Below are positions 31,380 to 43,666 of a DNA stretch of 64,000 nt, piece after piece. Position 1 is the stretch's first letter; each line of letters opens with the position of its first letter. The stretch covers positions 6,425,292 to 6,489,291 of the forward strand of contig CP092877.1 of assembly GCA_030710605.1 (NCBI GenBank), given 5' to 3'. The position numbers were made by a program, and so were the translations under genes. The notes under the pieces were generated by a model that was given only the letters and a program-made list of their open reading frames with translations, made no database searches and was not told the origin of the DNA. Source of the stretch: Cordylochernes scorpioides. Its lineage: Eukaryota > Arthropoda > Arachnida > Pseudoscorpiones > Chernetidae.

Positions 31380-31860
31380 CAACGACACTTTTATTCCAGA
31401 GAACTCCAAGACAATGGACCCCGGAGTTGAATTCGCTAAAAACAACTTTATTTAGGTCAATGCTCCATCCACACATTTCCTTCTATAACTATCAAAGATG
31501 GCTTCCCAGTCGTTTGGACCAATCAAGGCGATTCTTCATCTTCCATGATGTAATGAATGACCAATCAGAATCTCAATAGAGGTCACGTGACACCACCCGA
31601 CTGGGGAAGCCTCAGCAACGTCTCCGAGTCTCATCCGCACTACACGCGTCTCCTGATAAAGCGTAAATCGCGGGGCGTTAAGCTCACTCTCCTCCATGCT
31701 CTCTGTCTGTCAGAATCGGTTCCCTTGACCAACCTATCCTGTGTCCTCACTCCTGTCATCACGACTGCAAATTCACCCCAATCCAAAAAACTTCCAGTTG
31801 ACAGCACCTTCGCTGTTACAACTACCACAGAGTAAACAGAGAGTCGGCAAGATTCTCCAC
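31380..31860. other. Less AT-rich stretch without recognisable gene
   Basis: Open frames overlap on both strands (31557-31835 plus, 31640-31951 minus) and neither carries a motif I know. Possibly an old LTR or untranslated region of an element. Confidence 0.3.
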
Positions 31861-32830
31861 ATATATTAAAAATAAAGAAGGCGTATCCTGACCAAAAGCA
31901 CATTATTTTTTTCCTATTGTTTTTCATATATATATTTACATGAAAATACAATAGAAAAATAAAAAATAAAAAGGTCTGGTGTTGATATTAAAAATGAAAA
32001 AGTGCGACAACAGCGCGAAACGCGTTCGTGGATGACTTTTCTTGATTTATTGAGAAATTGTGAGTTGGCCAAATATCAGGGAACAGGTTAAATCAATGAA
32101 TAGTTGATTTCTGTTCCACCAGATGGCGCTCTGCCTTCTGTAAACATATTATATATACACATACATATATGAATAGAAAATAAGGAAGAGTAAGATAAAA
32201 AAAAATGAGTAGAAGGAAGTCTATATTTTTATTTTTGAGGTCAATATTCTTAATTTATCAATAAATATTTAAATATTTAACGGCAATAAATAACAACGGA
32301 ACCAAGTATATAAATCGGCTTTTACACGTCATACGGTTGTCCAAAAAAACAACTGGGGTAAGGAAACAGATATTCTTGAATTAAAAGGATAAAGTAAAAG
32401 AGTAATCTAAAAAGGTAATCTGAAAAGTAAACTTTTTAAAATAATATATAAATACTCTATTCATGGGGAAAAAAGGCCAAACTTGCGTAAATACGCCAAA
32501 CATGAGTAAAATATTTTATTTTTAATAAAAAGGCCAGGTATTGATATTAAAAACAAAATAGGGGCATAAACTGACCACAAACATGCGCGTCTTTAATACC
32601 CATTTCTTGACTTCTCAAGAAGCCTCTGGGATCAAAATAATTTTGTTCGTAAAGGTACAGTCTGCATCACGCTAACGACGGCCAGCTGCCTGAAACCCTT
32701 TCGTTGTTGGCTTTTCTTGATTTTTCAAGAAAATAGGTTGGCCAAATATCTAGGGAAATGTTAAATCAACGTTTAGTTGATTTTTGTTCCACTATATAGC
32801 GCTCTGCCTGTTGAGAATTAAAATGTATAT
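31860..32830 (+). repeat. Cluster of short elements with decayed hammerhead-like ends
   Basis: Two related units. Near 32005 the plus strand reads GCGCGAAACGCGTTCGTGGATG, and near 32664 GCATCACG-CTAACGA-CGGCCAGCTGCC-T-GAAAC. Both are followed by GCTTTTCTTGATT or ACTTTTCTTGATT and, later, by TTGTTCCAC..GATGGCGCTCTGCC. The termini (AAAAAGGTCTGGTGTTGATA, AAAGGCCAGGTATTGATATT) also recur near 29820. They look like one non-autonomous family with a lost ribozyme. Confidence 0.5.
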
Positions 32831-33297
32831 ATCTGTGAATATTTATTGTTTATTATTAATCTCTTTTTTATTCTGTTTAACCATTGACCACGTGTCATGC
32901 AAATGTATAAATTGTAAGATTGTGTAAAAATAAAGGGTTCAGAGTATCAGTGTGCTTGCTTGTGCTTCCGTGGTGACGTTGGACGGAAAAGAATTAACGA
33001 GGTAGGCGGCAGTAGAGTGGAGCCTTATAGGAGCAAAATACAGTCCTCTAAGTGGAGCTAACACTGCCATTTAAAAAAACCTTCATGTTAGAGAGTAGTC
33101 AGGATATGCTTTGTTTTTCAATATCACCACCTGACCTTTTTTATTTTTCAAACTTTTACTCATATATATCAGCATAAAATTTTGTATATTCGACATTTAA
33201 CGCTTTTTATTTAAAAATACCATAAAACACTACATTCCTTTTCTTAAATTTAATAATTTAAAGAAAGATATGCATTGTATGTAAATAAATACCATTC

Positions 33298-33533
33298 ACA
33301 AATTTTTCCTCTTAATGAGCTTTTTTTTTTTTTAATTGCAAGCTTTCAAAAGATAATCGCTCTTCAACGAGCTCAATTAAAACAATGAGCTATTTCTTAC
33401 AAGAATTATTCACAAATATTTGTTAATATTTCTTGTAAGAAATAGTGATTTGTTTAATTAGGATCGTTGAAGAGCGATTATCGCTTGAAAGTTTACAATT
33501 TAAAATGAAAAAGAAACTCATTGTGAGAAAATA
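33298..33533. mobile_element. Foldback element, CACAATGAG family (long arms)
   Basis: Arms of about 115 bp pair across a centre near 33420 (ATTTCTTGTAAGAAAT). Each arm has a GTTGAAGAGCGATTATCGCTTGAAAG type motif. Related to 14210-14400 and 2575-2690. Confidence 0.75.
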
Positions 33534-33689
33534 TTTGTAGTTTTTCAAAACTAACTCTATACATTGAACATGGTGATCAGAGTGTATCAATGGGATAGTT
33601 CCGCACGTCACAGAACATATCCGAGATATGTTCTACGGCTGACTGGATTGTTCAACACTAGAGTGTAGGGAATGGACGACTATCAGGGG

Positions 33690-35060
33690 TCGGCAAACCT
33701 TTGGGTCAGAGGATTTTAACATTATTATGCGATTTATTTAATAAATGCATTCACTTCGGATACTATCCAGATAGATGGAAAGAGGCAGCTTTCAGGATAA
33801 TTTCAAAACCTCACAAAACGAATTTAGAATTAGTAAAGAGTTATCGACCTATTTCATTAATTTCTAACTCATCAAAAATATTTGAAAAAAAAAATTGAAA
33901 AATAAAATATACGAATACTATGAAAAAAATTATCTCCTTAGCCCCAGACAACATGGTTTCTTGAAGAATAAGTCAACAACAACCTATTTGAAAGAAATCA
34001 CAAACATCATAATGGAATATAGACAGAAACAACTAGTTACGCTGATTACAATTGATATACAAGGAGCGTTTGATAATACATGGTGGCCAGCCTTGTTTAA
34101 AAAATTAGACGAAGACAATTTACCAGTTGAATTGATCAAAATTTTACGTTCTTTTTTGAAAAATAGAAAAACGATTTTCAAGTATAATAATATGAAAGTT
34201 TCAAAGATATTAACAAAAGGCTGTCCTCAGGGTGGACCATTGTCTCTGTTGTTTTGGCTGATATATTTAAATGATCTGCTTACTAATTTGCAATCACCAA
34301 ACTCTGAAATCATTTGTTATGCTGATGATGTAACTATTATATGTTGGAATAATGGGTTAATAAATCTAAAAAAAAGTCTATTGAGTTTAATTTGGAAAAG
34401 ATAGATCAATGGTGTAATGATAATAAGCTAAATATCAATCTTGATAAAACTAGTATTTTACACTTGCACAATAAAGACAAAATTTCAATTAATTTTAGAG
34501 ACAATATTATTGTGCCCGTAGAAGAAATTAAAATTCTTGGAATTACGATTGCGAATCATAGATGGAAAAACAAATTGAATTTTGGCCCTCACCTTAACAT
34601 TATACTAAACAAAACCCAAAGATTGAAAAACCTTCTTTTTTCAATATGTGGAAAATCTTGGGGTCTTAGCACCCAAAAAAGGCTTACACTTTATAAATCT
34701 ATAATAAGACCATCGTTAACTTACGGAACAGAAATATGGTTTCAATTTATTGGCAAAAAATATATGTACAAACTGAACTCAATGCAATATCAAATTCTGC
34801 TATGGTGTACCCAAACATATAAAACAACCAGTTATAACTGTGTTCACACCTTAGCCAATATTCCTTTGATCACTGATTATATGGAATCTAGAATTATAGG
34901 TTATGAGTTGAATAATTTATCAACAGAAGATAAACAATTTTATTATTTGTATATTCCAGGTATACTCAAAGATTTCATTATATCAAGGATTAATTTACTC
35001 TGAAAAAGAATACTAATCAAACATTTCAAAGTTTCTTTCCTTATGATATTCCGAAATATT
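33690..35060 (+). pseudogene. R1-clade LINE reverse transcriptase fragment (5' truncated, two frameshifts)
   Basis: Three consecutive frames. 33690-33895 has the start of the RT domain (FGYYPDRWKEAAFRIISKP, SYRPISLISNSSKIFEK). 33895-34390 has motifs in order: RQHGFLKNKSTTTYL, IDIQGAFDNTWWPALF (motif A), KGCPQGGPLSLLFWLIYLND (motif B) and ICYADDVTII (motif C, catalytic YADD). 34392-35003 has the thumb and a C-terminal region (KILGITIANH, SIIRPSLTYGTEIWF). DIQGAFDNTWW and GCPQGGPLS are typical of the R1/LOA side of LINEs. The endonuclease and ORF1 are missing. Its 3' end touches the left border of the duplicated block at 35101. Confidence 0.85.
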
Positions 35061-36928
35061 TTCGACCAAACTATTATAATTCACAATTTATCACAGATCA
35101 TGGCGTCACTATATATATGTATTATAGATAAAATTTCCTTTTACATGATTGTAGATGTATTGCCTCAATAAATATTCTGAAACAATTTCCATTTAAACGG
35201 TATCAGGAAGCGTCACCGCAGGCACTCTTGGTTATTTTACCATAAAAGCAACAATTACCATTGTAGCTAGAGAAATCCATATTTATGTAGTCCCTGTTAA
35301 TCGTCATCTTATAAAACTCTTCATAGTCGCGTTACAAACCTTCAAACTCAAAATTGCTCAAAGTAATTAAGAAGAAGTTAAATAAACGTTTGATGTATGG
35401 CAGAGGCATTTGTGCGAGTGGTCAATCTGAAGTCTGTTAAATATTCAATATTTAAATTGGGGTTTGGAAGGTTTTTAATTTACTATCAGTGTGGAAACAA
35501 ATAATATTATAATGCTAAATGAACAATTACAATAATCCACCAGCTTATTATCCTGAAATTCCTTTATATTAGAAAATTCTAATGTAAAGTTTGAAAGCTT
35601 GTAGCCCGCCTATGCTAAGAGGAACTACGTAAATACAAGTTACTTGTATGTATAGTACTTGTATGTATTTCTTTGGCTACAATGCTTATTGATGCTTTTC
35701 AGGTAAAATAACCCAGAGCGCGGTAACGTTTTCTCAAACCATTCAAATAGAAAAGTTCTTGGGAATTTTCTAAGGATATTATTTTGAAAGGTAATTTATC
35801 TATTATATATATATTTTTAAATTAGAATTTAATAATATTACATGTTGATTATATAATATATATATATTGTCGCCGCTATATAATATAAATGAAATAGATA
35901 GGGCTGTATAAATGAAACAATACAATTGATTATCAGCTGTGGAAGCAGTTGGTTGCGAGGAACAGACTCAGAAGATATTTATATCGGTCAGTGGCTGTGG
36001 GCAGACTATCTTCAGAGATCAATTAAATTTTGATATACATGTCTTTATCCCGTCGACCTTCGTAGGAAAATTCTCGGTAAATGGAATAGTTGCATATCTT
36101 GGCACAATCGTTCCAGATATTTCCGAGCAACTTTGAGTCCGACTTGGTTCCTGCTCCCTATTTAGCAACTAACCGGCCACTGATAAGTTCTCACCAATAG
36201 CGACTATATGTCCTGGAATCTCTATAATAGATTAGGGCTACTAGAACAAAAGGAATACCTTCACTTTAATTCTACATTCCCATCATGTATTCAGCCGTAT
36301 TGATATCTGTTTTTATCTATTTTTTGTTTGGCTCCTAATATACCTACAATAAATAATTGCATAGTTTTAAAATTACAAAATATTTTCTCACAATGAGTTT
36401 CATTTTATTCCAAAACGCTAGCTTTCAAGTGACAATCGCTCTTCAACGGGCTTAATAAAAAATATCAACTATATCTTACAAGAAATATTTACAAAAACAT
36501 ACGCGCGCAGCGTGAATATTTGCAAAAAAAAAAAAACTCATTGTGAGAAAATATTTTGTAATTTCAAATGTTTTTCATATTTGCATAGTATTTTAATAGC
36601 GTTTTTACAATAAAAATTGTTAAGTAAATATATATTGTTTTCACACAGTTTGGATAATCTCCAAATACACCTCCGCGACGGAATACTGTTCTAGTTGTTT
36701 GGATTTATTTGTAAGCCATATTCACTGATTTTTATTTATTAATTTATTATTTATAAACACATTCTATCACGCCGTTTGTTTATATTTTTTATAACATTGT
36801 ATGTTTATTTTTATCGTTTGTTAAATTTCAAATATAATTGAGACTTGATATAATAATGGCCAACTACTACATTCATCTTATTTATTCATTGTTTTTCTTC
36901 AAAACAAGAGCTATGATAAATATTAATA

Positions 36929-37101
36929 CAGTAGAACTTGGATAATTCGAACTTCTTTAATTCGAAAACCTCTTTAATTCGAATATTTATCTTGGTCCCC
37001 AGAATTTCTTATAATTATAATTTCCGTTTTTAATTCGAATTTTTGGATAATTCGAATTTTTTTTATGGTCCCTTGGGGTTCGAATTATCCAAGTTCGACT
37101 G
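36929..37101. mobile_element. pogo/Tigger-type MITE, duplicate copy
   Basis: Same element as 14767-14938 with one extra T; TA on both sides. Confidence 0.85.
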
Positions 37102-40100
37102 TAATATACATATGGAAACATAATATTCTTGCATAAAATCCCCCATTGAACAAATATTGTATTGGAAGCGCAGCAGACCAATGACGGCTGTTTGTTCAGG
37201 TTTGTTCCCACTCCCGCGAAGAATTAAAAGGACAAACAAAAGCCCTCAAACGATAGATTATTAATTAACTGGCGTGTGGTCGTTGAATATTCAATCGCAG
37301 ACGACACCAATCTGGGCGCGACAGCCATAAGATCATTAGCCTCGGCGCCATTTGCATAATAGCTTGTTGCATCAGTACTGGGAGGAACAGACGTACTGGC
37401 CATTCAATTATTTACATATGTGCAGAGACGATATTCACTCACTCCACTTTTTATTTACTCTTTATATATATATATTATATATATATATGAAATTTTAGGA
37501 GCGATATTTCAAAATTCCCAGGTAGTTATTTACTAAACTACTTGTTGTTTACCTGTGTAGAAATTCTGTTTTATGTCCGGATGATCAACATTATTTATTG
37601 CATTGATCTATCATTTACATATGAATAGAGACTATTTTTCAAATTTTACCAATTAATTTCCTTTATTTTTATACAATAAACTATATTCGTCTTATATACA
37701 TATGTGTGAGGACGACATTTGAACTTATAGGCAACTTTATTACCTCGTTACATGAGTAGAGACGTTGTATGAAGATTCACAGAGAGCGAAGAAACAATGT
37801 TCTAGAATTAAAATATTCACAAATCCCAAAAGAGTTTGTTTAAAGAATAAACATTCATTCTTCTGTACATAGATCTTTATGTTCGATGGTCCTAACTCTT
37901 CTTTCAGTAAATTTCGTTTTCCAGATTTGTATGCAAAACATTATAATTGCATCTTTTTTGTTGTTGTTATTTTTGAAGTGACTCTGCGAAGGAAATTGTT
38001 TATTAATCTGAAATGATAGTAGCCTAAGTATTTGAGAAATGTCTCTTTATTTTTCAATCAAATAGAAAAATGTAATCTAAAAAGTGAAATTTAAAAAAAT
38101 ATTATATATATATATGACATAATAAAAATATGATTTTTATTATTCATAAAATAATAAAACTTCTATAATCACAGAGTTAAATTTTAAAATGAAAAGGAAT
38201 CCTTAACAAAAGGAATACAACCTAATTTTACTTTTATTGAAAATAGATAATAACATTTTTAGTTGTATGTATGCAAAAAACTGTTTGCTTTAAAAATAAT
38301 CAAAATAATAAATATTTTTTGGAACAAAAGTTATCATTCATTTTTACCATCCACGACTGCATGAATTGGTAACGTAACTAGAATACGTCTTTTTTTATGA
38401 CATATATATGTCGTATTTTATATTATATGTTGCATATACAATGTTGAACATAGAAACAAAAATAAATATTACATGATATAACTTAAAAATGATGTTGAAT
38501 AAAAATATCACCGGAATAAAAAGACGGCATCCAAAAAGGTCAATAACAGGTCGTTGACATTGCCCAAGCAACTGAAAGGGGATGCAAGCATATCCGCCAT
38601 GTCATTCCCTGATTGGACGCGGACGGAAAACCAAATTCGTCCTCTCTGACGTCACCACTAACATATAACTGGGTTGTTATTAAGCCCAGAATACAGAGGA
38701 GAATGAGGAGTCATGTAGTTAGGTCGCCGTGCTGCGCCAACAGTCCCAGGATTCCTCTTAATCTGTCTCACTATCCTGGCTGCCATCCCTGCAACAATTC
38801 TGTGGTCTTCTTCTGTCTTCAATATTTGAATTAATTTTCCTGTTAGAAATTGATCTATAAATAAAATAGAAAGTCTTCCGTCAAATTAACCGCAACATCT
38901 ATCCGCCATCTGTTGACCGTTTCTTTGATCGACTCGGGTTGGGGACAAAGTCGCAACACCAGCTTCGGAAAATTAAAGAAGTTCACCTGACAATTTACTT
39001 CAGACGAAATTTCTATCCATAGTTTGTCCATCGAATCCACCTAGCAAATTTATTTTCTATACATGTCTTTGGCAGATTCAGATCATATCACGAGGATGAG
39101 AGGGTAACACGCTCGATTCCCGACAATAAGTCGGTGGATGAGAGGGTAACACGCTCGATTCCCGACAGTCATGAACCGGGATTGAATCCCGCGTTAAAAA
39201 TTGTTTAATATGTGAATAACTTTCACATATTATTCATTGTTCAATTATCATGAACTAGGTTGCTCTTGCTGAGCGGTACCTATTTATGTGAATTTGAACC
39301 AGGCTAGTGCGCCCCCACCACCGGCCAATGAATGCAATTCGGATAAGGAACCTACGACGTTCTCGGTTCCACACATATCAAACATATTTTTATGCAAAAA
39401 AATAGTACAAATGTGAAATTATAGTGGGATAAGGTAAATAAATTAAGAAAAATGTATATTTTTATCTTGCAACTGAAAGTTTCTGATCGCTTGCACCATC
39501 TGTCGGAATAAATACCAACTATTCGTTAATTTTTCAATTATTTATTCCAGAATTGGCGAAATATACCCATTCTTTATTAATCAAGAAAAGCTAACCACGT
39601 GCACATTTTGGGCTGTTGGTCCTCGTCAGCGTGATGAAGCTATCCTCAACGACCAAAAACTGGTCATTAAGGCATCCTGAAAAATTATGAAACAGGTAGT
39701 TAAAGCCAGAAAGGCGTGGGAACGCGAAACAATGTGAAAACATAGTACAAAGGTGAAATTGTACTGGGATAAGGTGGGTAAATTAAGAAAACAATTCTAA
39801 TTATCGTGCAACTGAAAGTGCACGTGGTTAGCTTTTCTTGATTAATCAAGAATGGAAATTAGGCTAATTATGGAATAATTACAGGGGCAGCTTCGATTTC
39901 ATAACATCATATGAGAGCAATTATCAAATCTGTCGAATTTACAAAAAAAAAAAAAGTTTAAAATAATGAAACGGCAAGATTTCAGGATAGAGAATTCTTT
40001 CAGACAAAAAAAAAAGAGATCGATGCCCCCTCTCTTCCTTCTATAACTTGAGATGTTGTGTAGTAATAAGTTAATGTCATCACATTTTCTCTAACAGATC

Positions 40101-41506
40101 AATATTATGGGTTATATTATGTATGTCCATAACTCGAGAAATTCAGATAATCGAAAATAAATATTAATACCACTTCAAATTAAAGATAATTCGGCCAGTA
40201 AATATTTTTTATTGTCTCGACGTTTCGACAAAAAAAAACAACAACTTTGGTTTTAATTGGGTTTTAATTTTTGTTCGCTCCTGAAGAAGACAAAGGTTTT
40301 TGTCGAAACGTCGAGTAAATAAAAAAGATTTACTGGCCGAAGTATATTTAATTTGAAGAACTATGAATGCCGGCCAGGCAGCCTCTATCTTTATGACATT
40401 AATACCACGTTAATCAAAGCACAAAAAGTTTAGAAAATGTTTTGTATTTTTTGAGTATGTTAAAATATTTTTATTTTTCCGTTTTATTTGTGTTATTTTT
40501 TACGTATTTTTAAATTTCCAAGATGACTGTTGTTTTTTTTTATTTTTAAAAACCTTTTAGAGTTACTTTGCGCCATGAAGTTTATCAATTCGATTTTTTT
40601 TTAAGTCAAAAAGGAGATTTTTTAGTGATCGAAGTTGATTTTTATCCATCGAGGGCTTCAATATAGTCGTCCACATGATTGAGGTTTTCTTAATGTTCTA
40701 TGAAGCAGCATTGCTAAAAAGTGACTTGTGTATATATTTGGTATTTGGCATGTTTTTTCTTTCTTCATATTCCATATTTTTCCGATGAGATTCATAGTTA
40801 CCTTTGCAAAAATTGCCTAGATAATTGTTATATATTTGGATACCATTGTTGATCCTTCGGATTACTATCTTTGGCGCTTTTTTCAAATTGTAAGGAGTTT
40901 TATTCATTCCAAGGTTTACAGGAATGACTTACGTTACTTGGACTGACAATCCCTACATATCCCTAATATTATTTCCTATATACCTCCGCGGCTATATATT
41001 GAATTCCTCTACTCTTTAAAAAATATTTATCAGAAATTTGACTTTTTATTGATTTTTTTCTTTATAACATATTTTGTTTACTGGTGAATTTCATTGGTAG
41101 CAATGGAATTATGGATATTTACAACATACGCAGAAAGGCTAAAATATTTCCTGCATATATTATTTTATATCAAATTAAAATTGAGATAGATTCGCGCGGT
41201 ATAGCTGTAGAGTCAAGAAGACAATTTGTAATTCTTTAGAGGAAAATCCACGATTCATCCCTTTCTATGGTATAATGGTTGAATTTACATTCTTGCCTCT
41301 TTTTATATTCCACAATAAATTGTTGGATCTGGCTAGCACCCCCACAAGGGAAGCGGTAAATGGAAGAAGTACTGTCTGCAATTCTTTTGCTGATAAATTC
41401 TCATCGATAAGTACTATGTCCATTGAGAGAGATTAATATTGAATATACTTTTATTAATCGTTTATATAATATTATATAAGGTAAATATATAAAATAAATA
41501 AGTATA

Positions 41507-42298
41507 TGTGGTGAGGACTGGTAGCCTCTTGTAGAATCCTGTCGACTAAAAATGTGATGAGGTATCCAGTCGACTTATTCTATGGTGTGAGTCCCTGTCG
41601 ACTCTCGCTATACTGTGTTGACCGAGAGGAACAGTCAGGATGGGGAGTTTTCCAGTACCTCTCTGCACCTTGGAAGACCTTTAAAAGTTCTCACAGAGTA
41701 CAGGCAGTCGTGGTCGAGGCAGTGTGGAAAGCTTGGGAAAGTCCATCACAAAAAACGAAGACACAGTTGCACTAAGAAAGTTACGTGAACAGATAAAAGT
41801 TGAGCGCTAGGAGCGAAAGATGGAGATATAGAAGAATTCTTACTGGTCTACATGATGGATGAGATGGACCTGGGGTTCAACCGACGAGGGCTCACGCAGA
41901 TGGTGAAGTAACTGTATATTTAGGTTAAAACGGGGGCTTTATATACCTTTTCTGAGAAAGGGAGTTTTGCGTTTCACCAGATGTGAAGAGTGTGGATCGT
42001 CTGGTGACATTCTAAAATGGCGCCGTCCTGACAGCTTCCAATCTATCTTTAGATGTTGTTTGTGACTTCCATCTATCTCGAATTTAGACGTTTTGACTTC
42101 TATCTCTTTAGCTCAACTCTTAATCTATTACATAGTTTTATTTATTTATCCTCAGTTTGTACAAAGTACACTACATATGATGATGTAATGACACATGTCA
42201 ATAATGCGTATAATCATTTACAGATGTGTTTCTATTATACAACATTAAAATCTTGTTATAAGTTATATACAATATGGGGTTGTTGGTTTAAATTGCCA
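41507..42298 (+). repeat. Solo LTR with TATA target duplication
   Basis: TGTGGTGAGG...AAATTGCCA, 792 bp, flanked by TATA at 41503-41506 and 42299-42302. It corresponds to the LTRs at 19349-20118 and 23630-24366. Here the internal region is absent, so LTR-LTR recombination has probably removed it. Confidence 0.75.
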
Positions 42299-42302
42299 TA
42301 TA

Positions 42303-43149
42303 TATGTGATGATTTAAGACCATGGAATTGTTGTAAATAGTCTAGATATCTACTACCACATGTTCCACCCCATGACTGTATATAACTTCTTATGTACTGC
42401 AAATAGAAAGCCTCAACTAACATCAATCTGTACCGCGTAAGAATCTAATAAAGTATAGCAACTGTACAGATAGAAGGAATGGAGACTAACAGGAGAAAAT
42501 TAAGGTTAAAACTAATCAGGCTTAGGTGAGAGTAGAAGTAAGACCTAGGAAGTAGGCTTAGAAGAGAACACACTATTAATAAATTTACAGTCAATTTTAT
42601 GAATCGCGGAAATCATAAAAGTCGAGTTTAACGGCCAGTATTTCCTGGGCCAGGCCGGATATATCTTCCGACAAAAGCAGCAGCAAAGACCAATTAGAAG
42701 ACAATACCTAAGTAGGTCAACCAATAGCCAACGGCCATGTGACATATTCCTACCAATTAGGAAAGAATCACCTAAATAGGTCAACCAATAGAAAACGGTC
42801 ATGTGACAGCTTCCTACCAATTAGAAAGAAGAAAGGTCTTGGTGTTAAATCGAGAACCTAGGTTAGGCAGTCCGCGCTTGGATCCCAACGGTAACACTTG
42901 CTCTAAAGATCTCTCTCTCCCCTCATCCCATTCCTTCTTGACGTCAGACGCTTCTTAGTGGAATCTCTGTTTGTTTATTTCACCTTTGGCCCAGCTGTGT
43001 CGCCTTCCACCACGACTGCACGGTAGAGTTGACATCGAGGTTCGTCTAGAATCAGGTAACACTGGTCCCAGAGGTCCCAAGATATCACATATATATGTTA
43101 TGATTATAATGTTTTGATGTTGGAATGATGAAGAATTTGAGGTGCAATC
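42303..43149. other. Flank of the solo LTR, no gene; 64-bp imperfect tandem repeat
   Basis: Present only in this copy of the duplicated region. A unit with AGGTCAACCAATAG and CATGTGACA and TTCCTACCAATTAG occurs twice (about 42713-42776 and 42777-42836). No coding sequence recognised. Confidence 0.5.
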
Positions 43150-43466
43150 GTGAAAAAGGAAGATAGTTATTTAATTATAAAGTGTATTTTATTTTCAATT
43201 TTTTTTTTACTTGAAACGAATTACGCATTAAATATTTTTCACAGAAATATAGAATTTATAAAATGAATCCTATATTCGTGAAGTAAAAAATAGGTAGGTT
43301 AACTATACATAATTACAACAATATATTCAAAAGGTATTTTAAATCTATGATCAAAAATAAAGAATAGTCAATGATGAAAATAAAATACATGTTTTTAAAA
43401 AATAAAATATTTGCAATTCAGATTATATACACAGTAGTAAGTATTATATATACATATGAAAGGATA

Positions 43467-43666
43467 TGTGGCGACTACACTTTGCTTCAACGCATGCGCG
43501 GGCGTCAACACTTCACTACGCATGCGCGTGGGACGTCATCAGAGACGCTGGGATTTAGCGGTAAACATGTAGGCTTACTCCAACGGTCGTTACTCCAACC
43601 GTTGTTTCTTTTCTCTCTATAATTTCTCTTGCTTTAAATAAATTAATTTTAATTATAATTTTATCA
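43467..43666 (+). repeat. 5' LTR of a Gypsy element, 3' end deleted
   Basis: TGTGGCGACTACACTTTGC onwards matches the 3' LTR at 45588 but stops at TTTTATCA, 50 bases before the LTR end, and is joined directly to pol. The target duplication GATA lies at 43463-43466. It contains two ACGCATGCGCG motifs and GACGTCAT. Confidence 0.85.

Larger units (their letters stand above)
35101..42302. repeat. Segmental duplication, copy B (block 1)
   Basis: Near-identical to 12940-20118, same orientation. It holds duplicates of the foldbacks (36372-36562, 40173-40358) and of the pogo-type MITE (36929-37101). Differences are mostly single bases in A/T runs until about 40860, then more frequent. No convincing gene. 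Confidence 0.9.

Noticed and set aside
32880-33070. LTR end plus primer site (AATAAAGGG...TGGTGACGTTGGACGG)
   Set aside because: Suggestive order of signals, but neither a second copy nor coding sequence downstream supports it.
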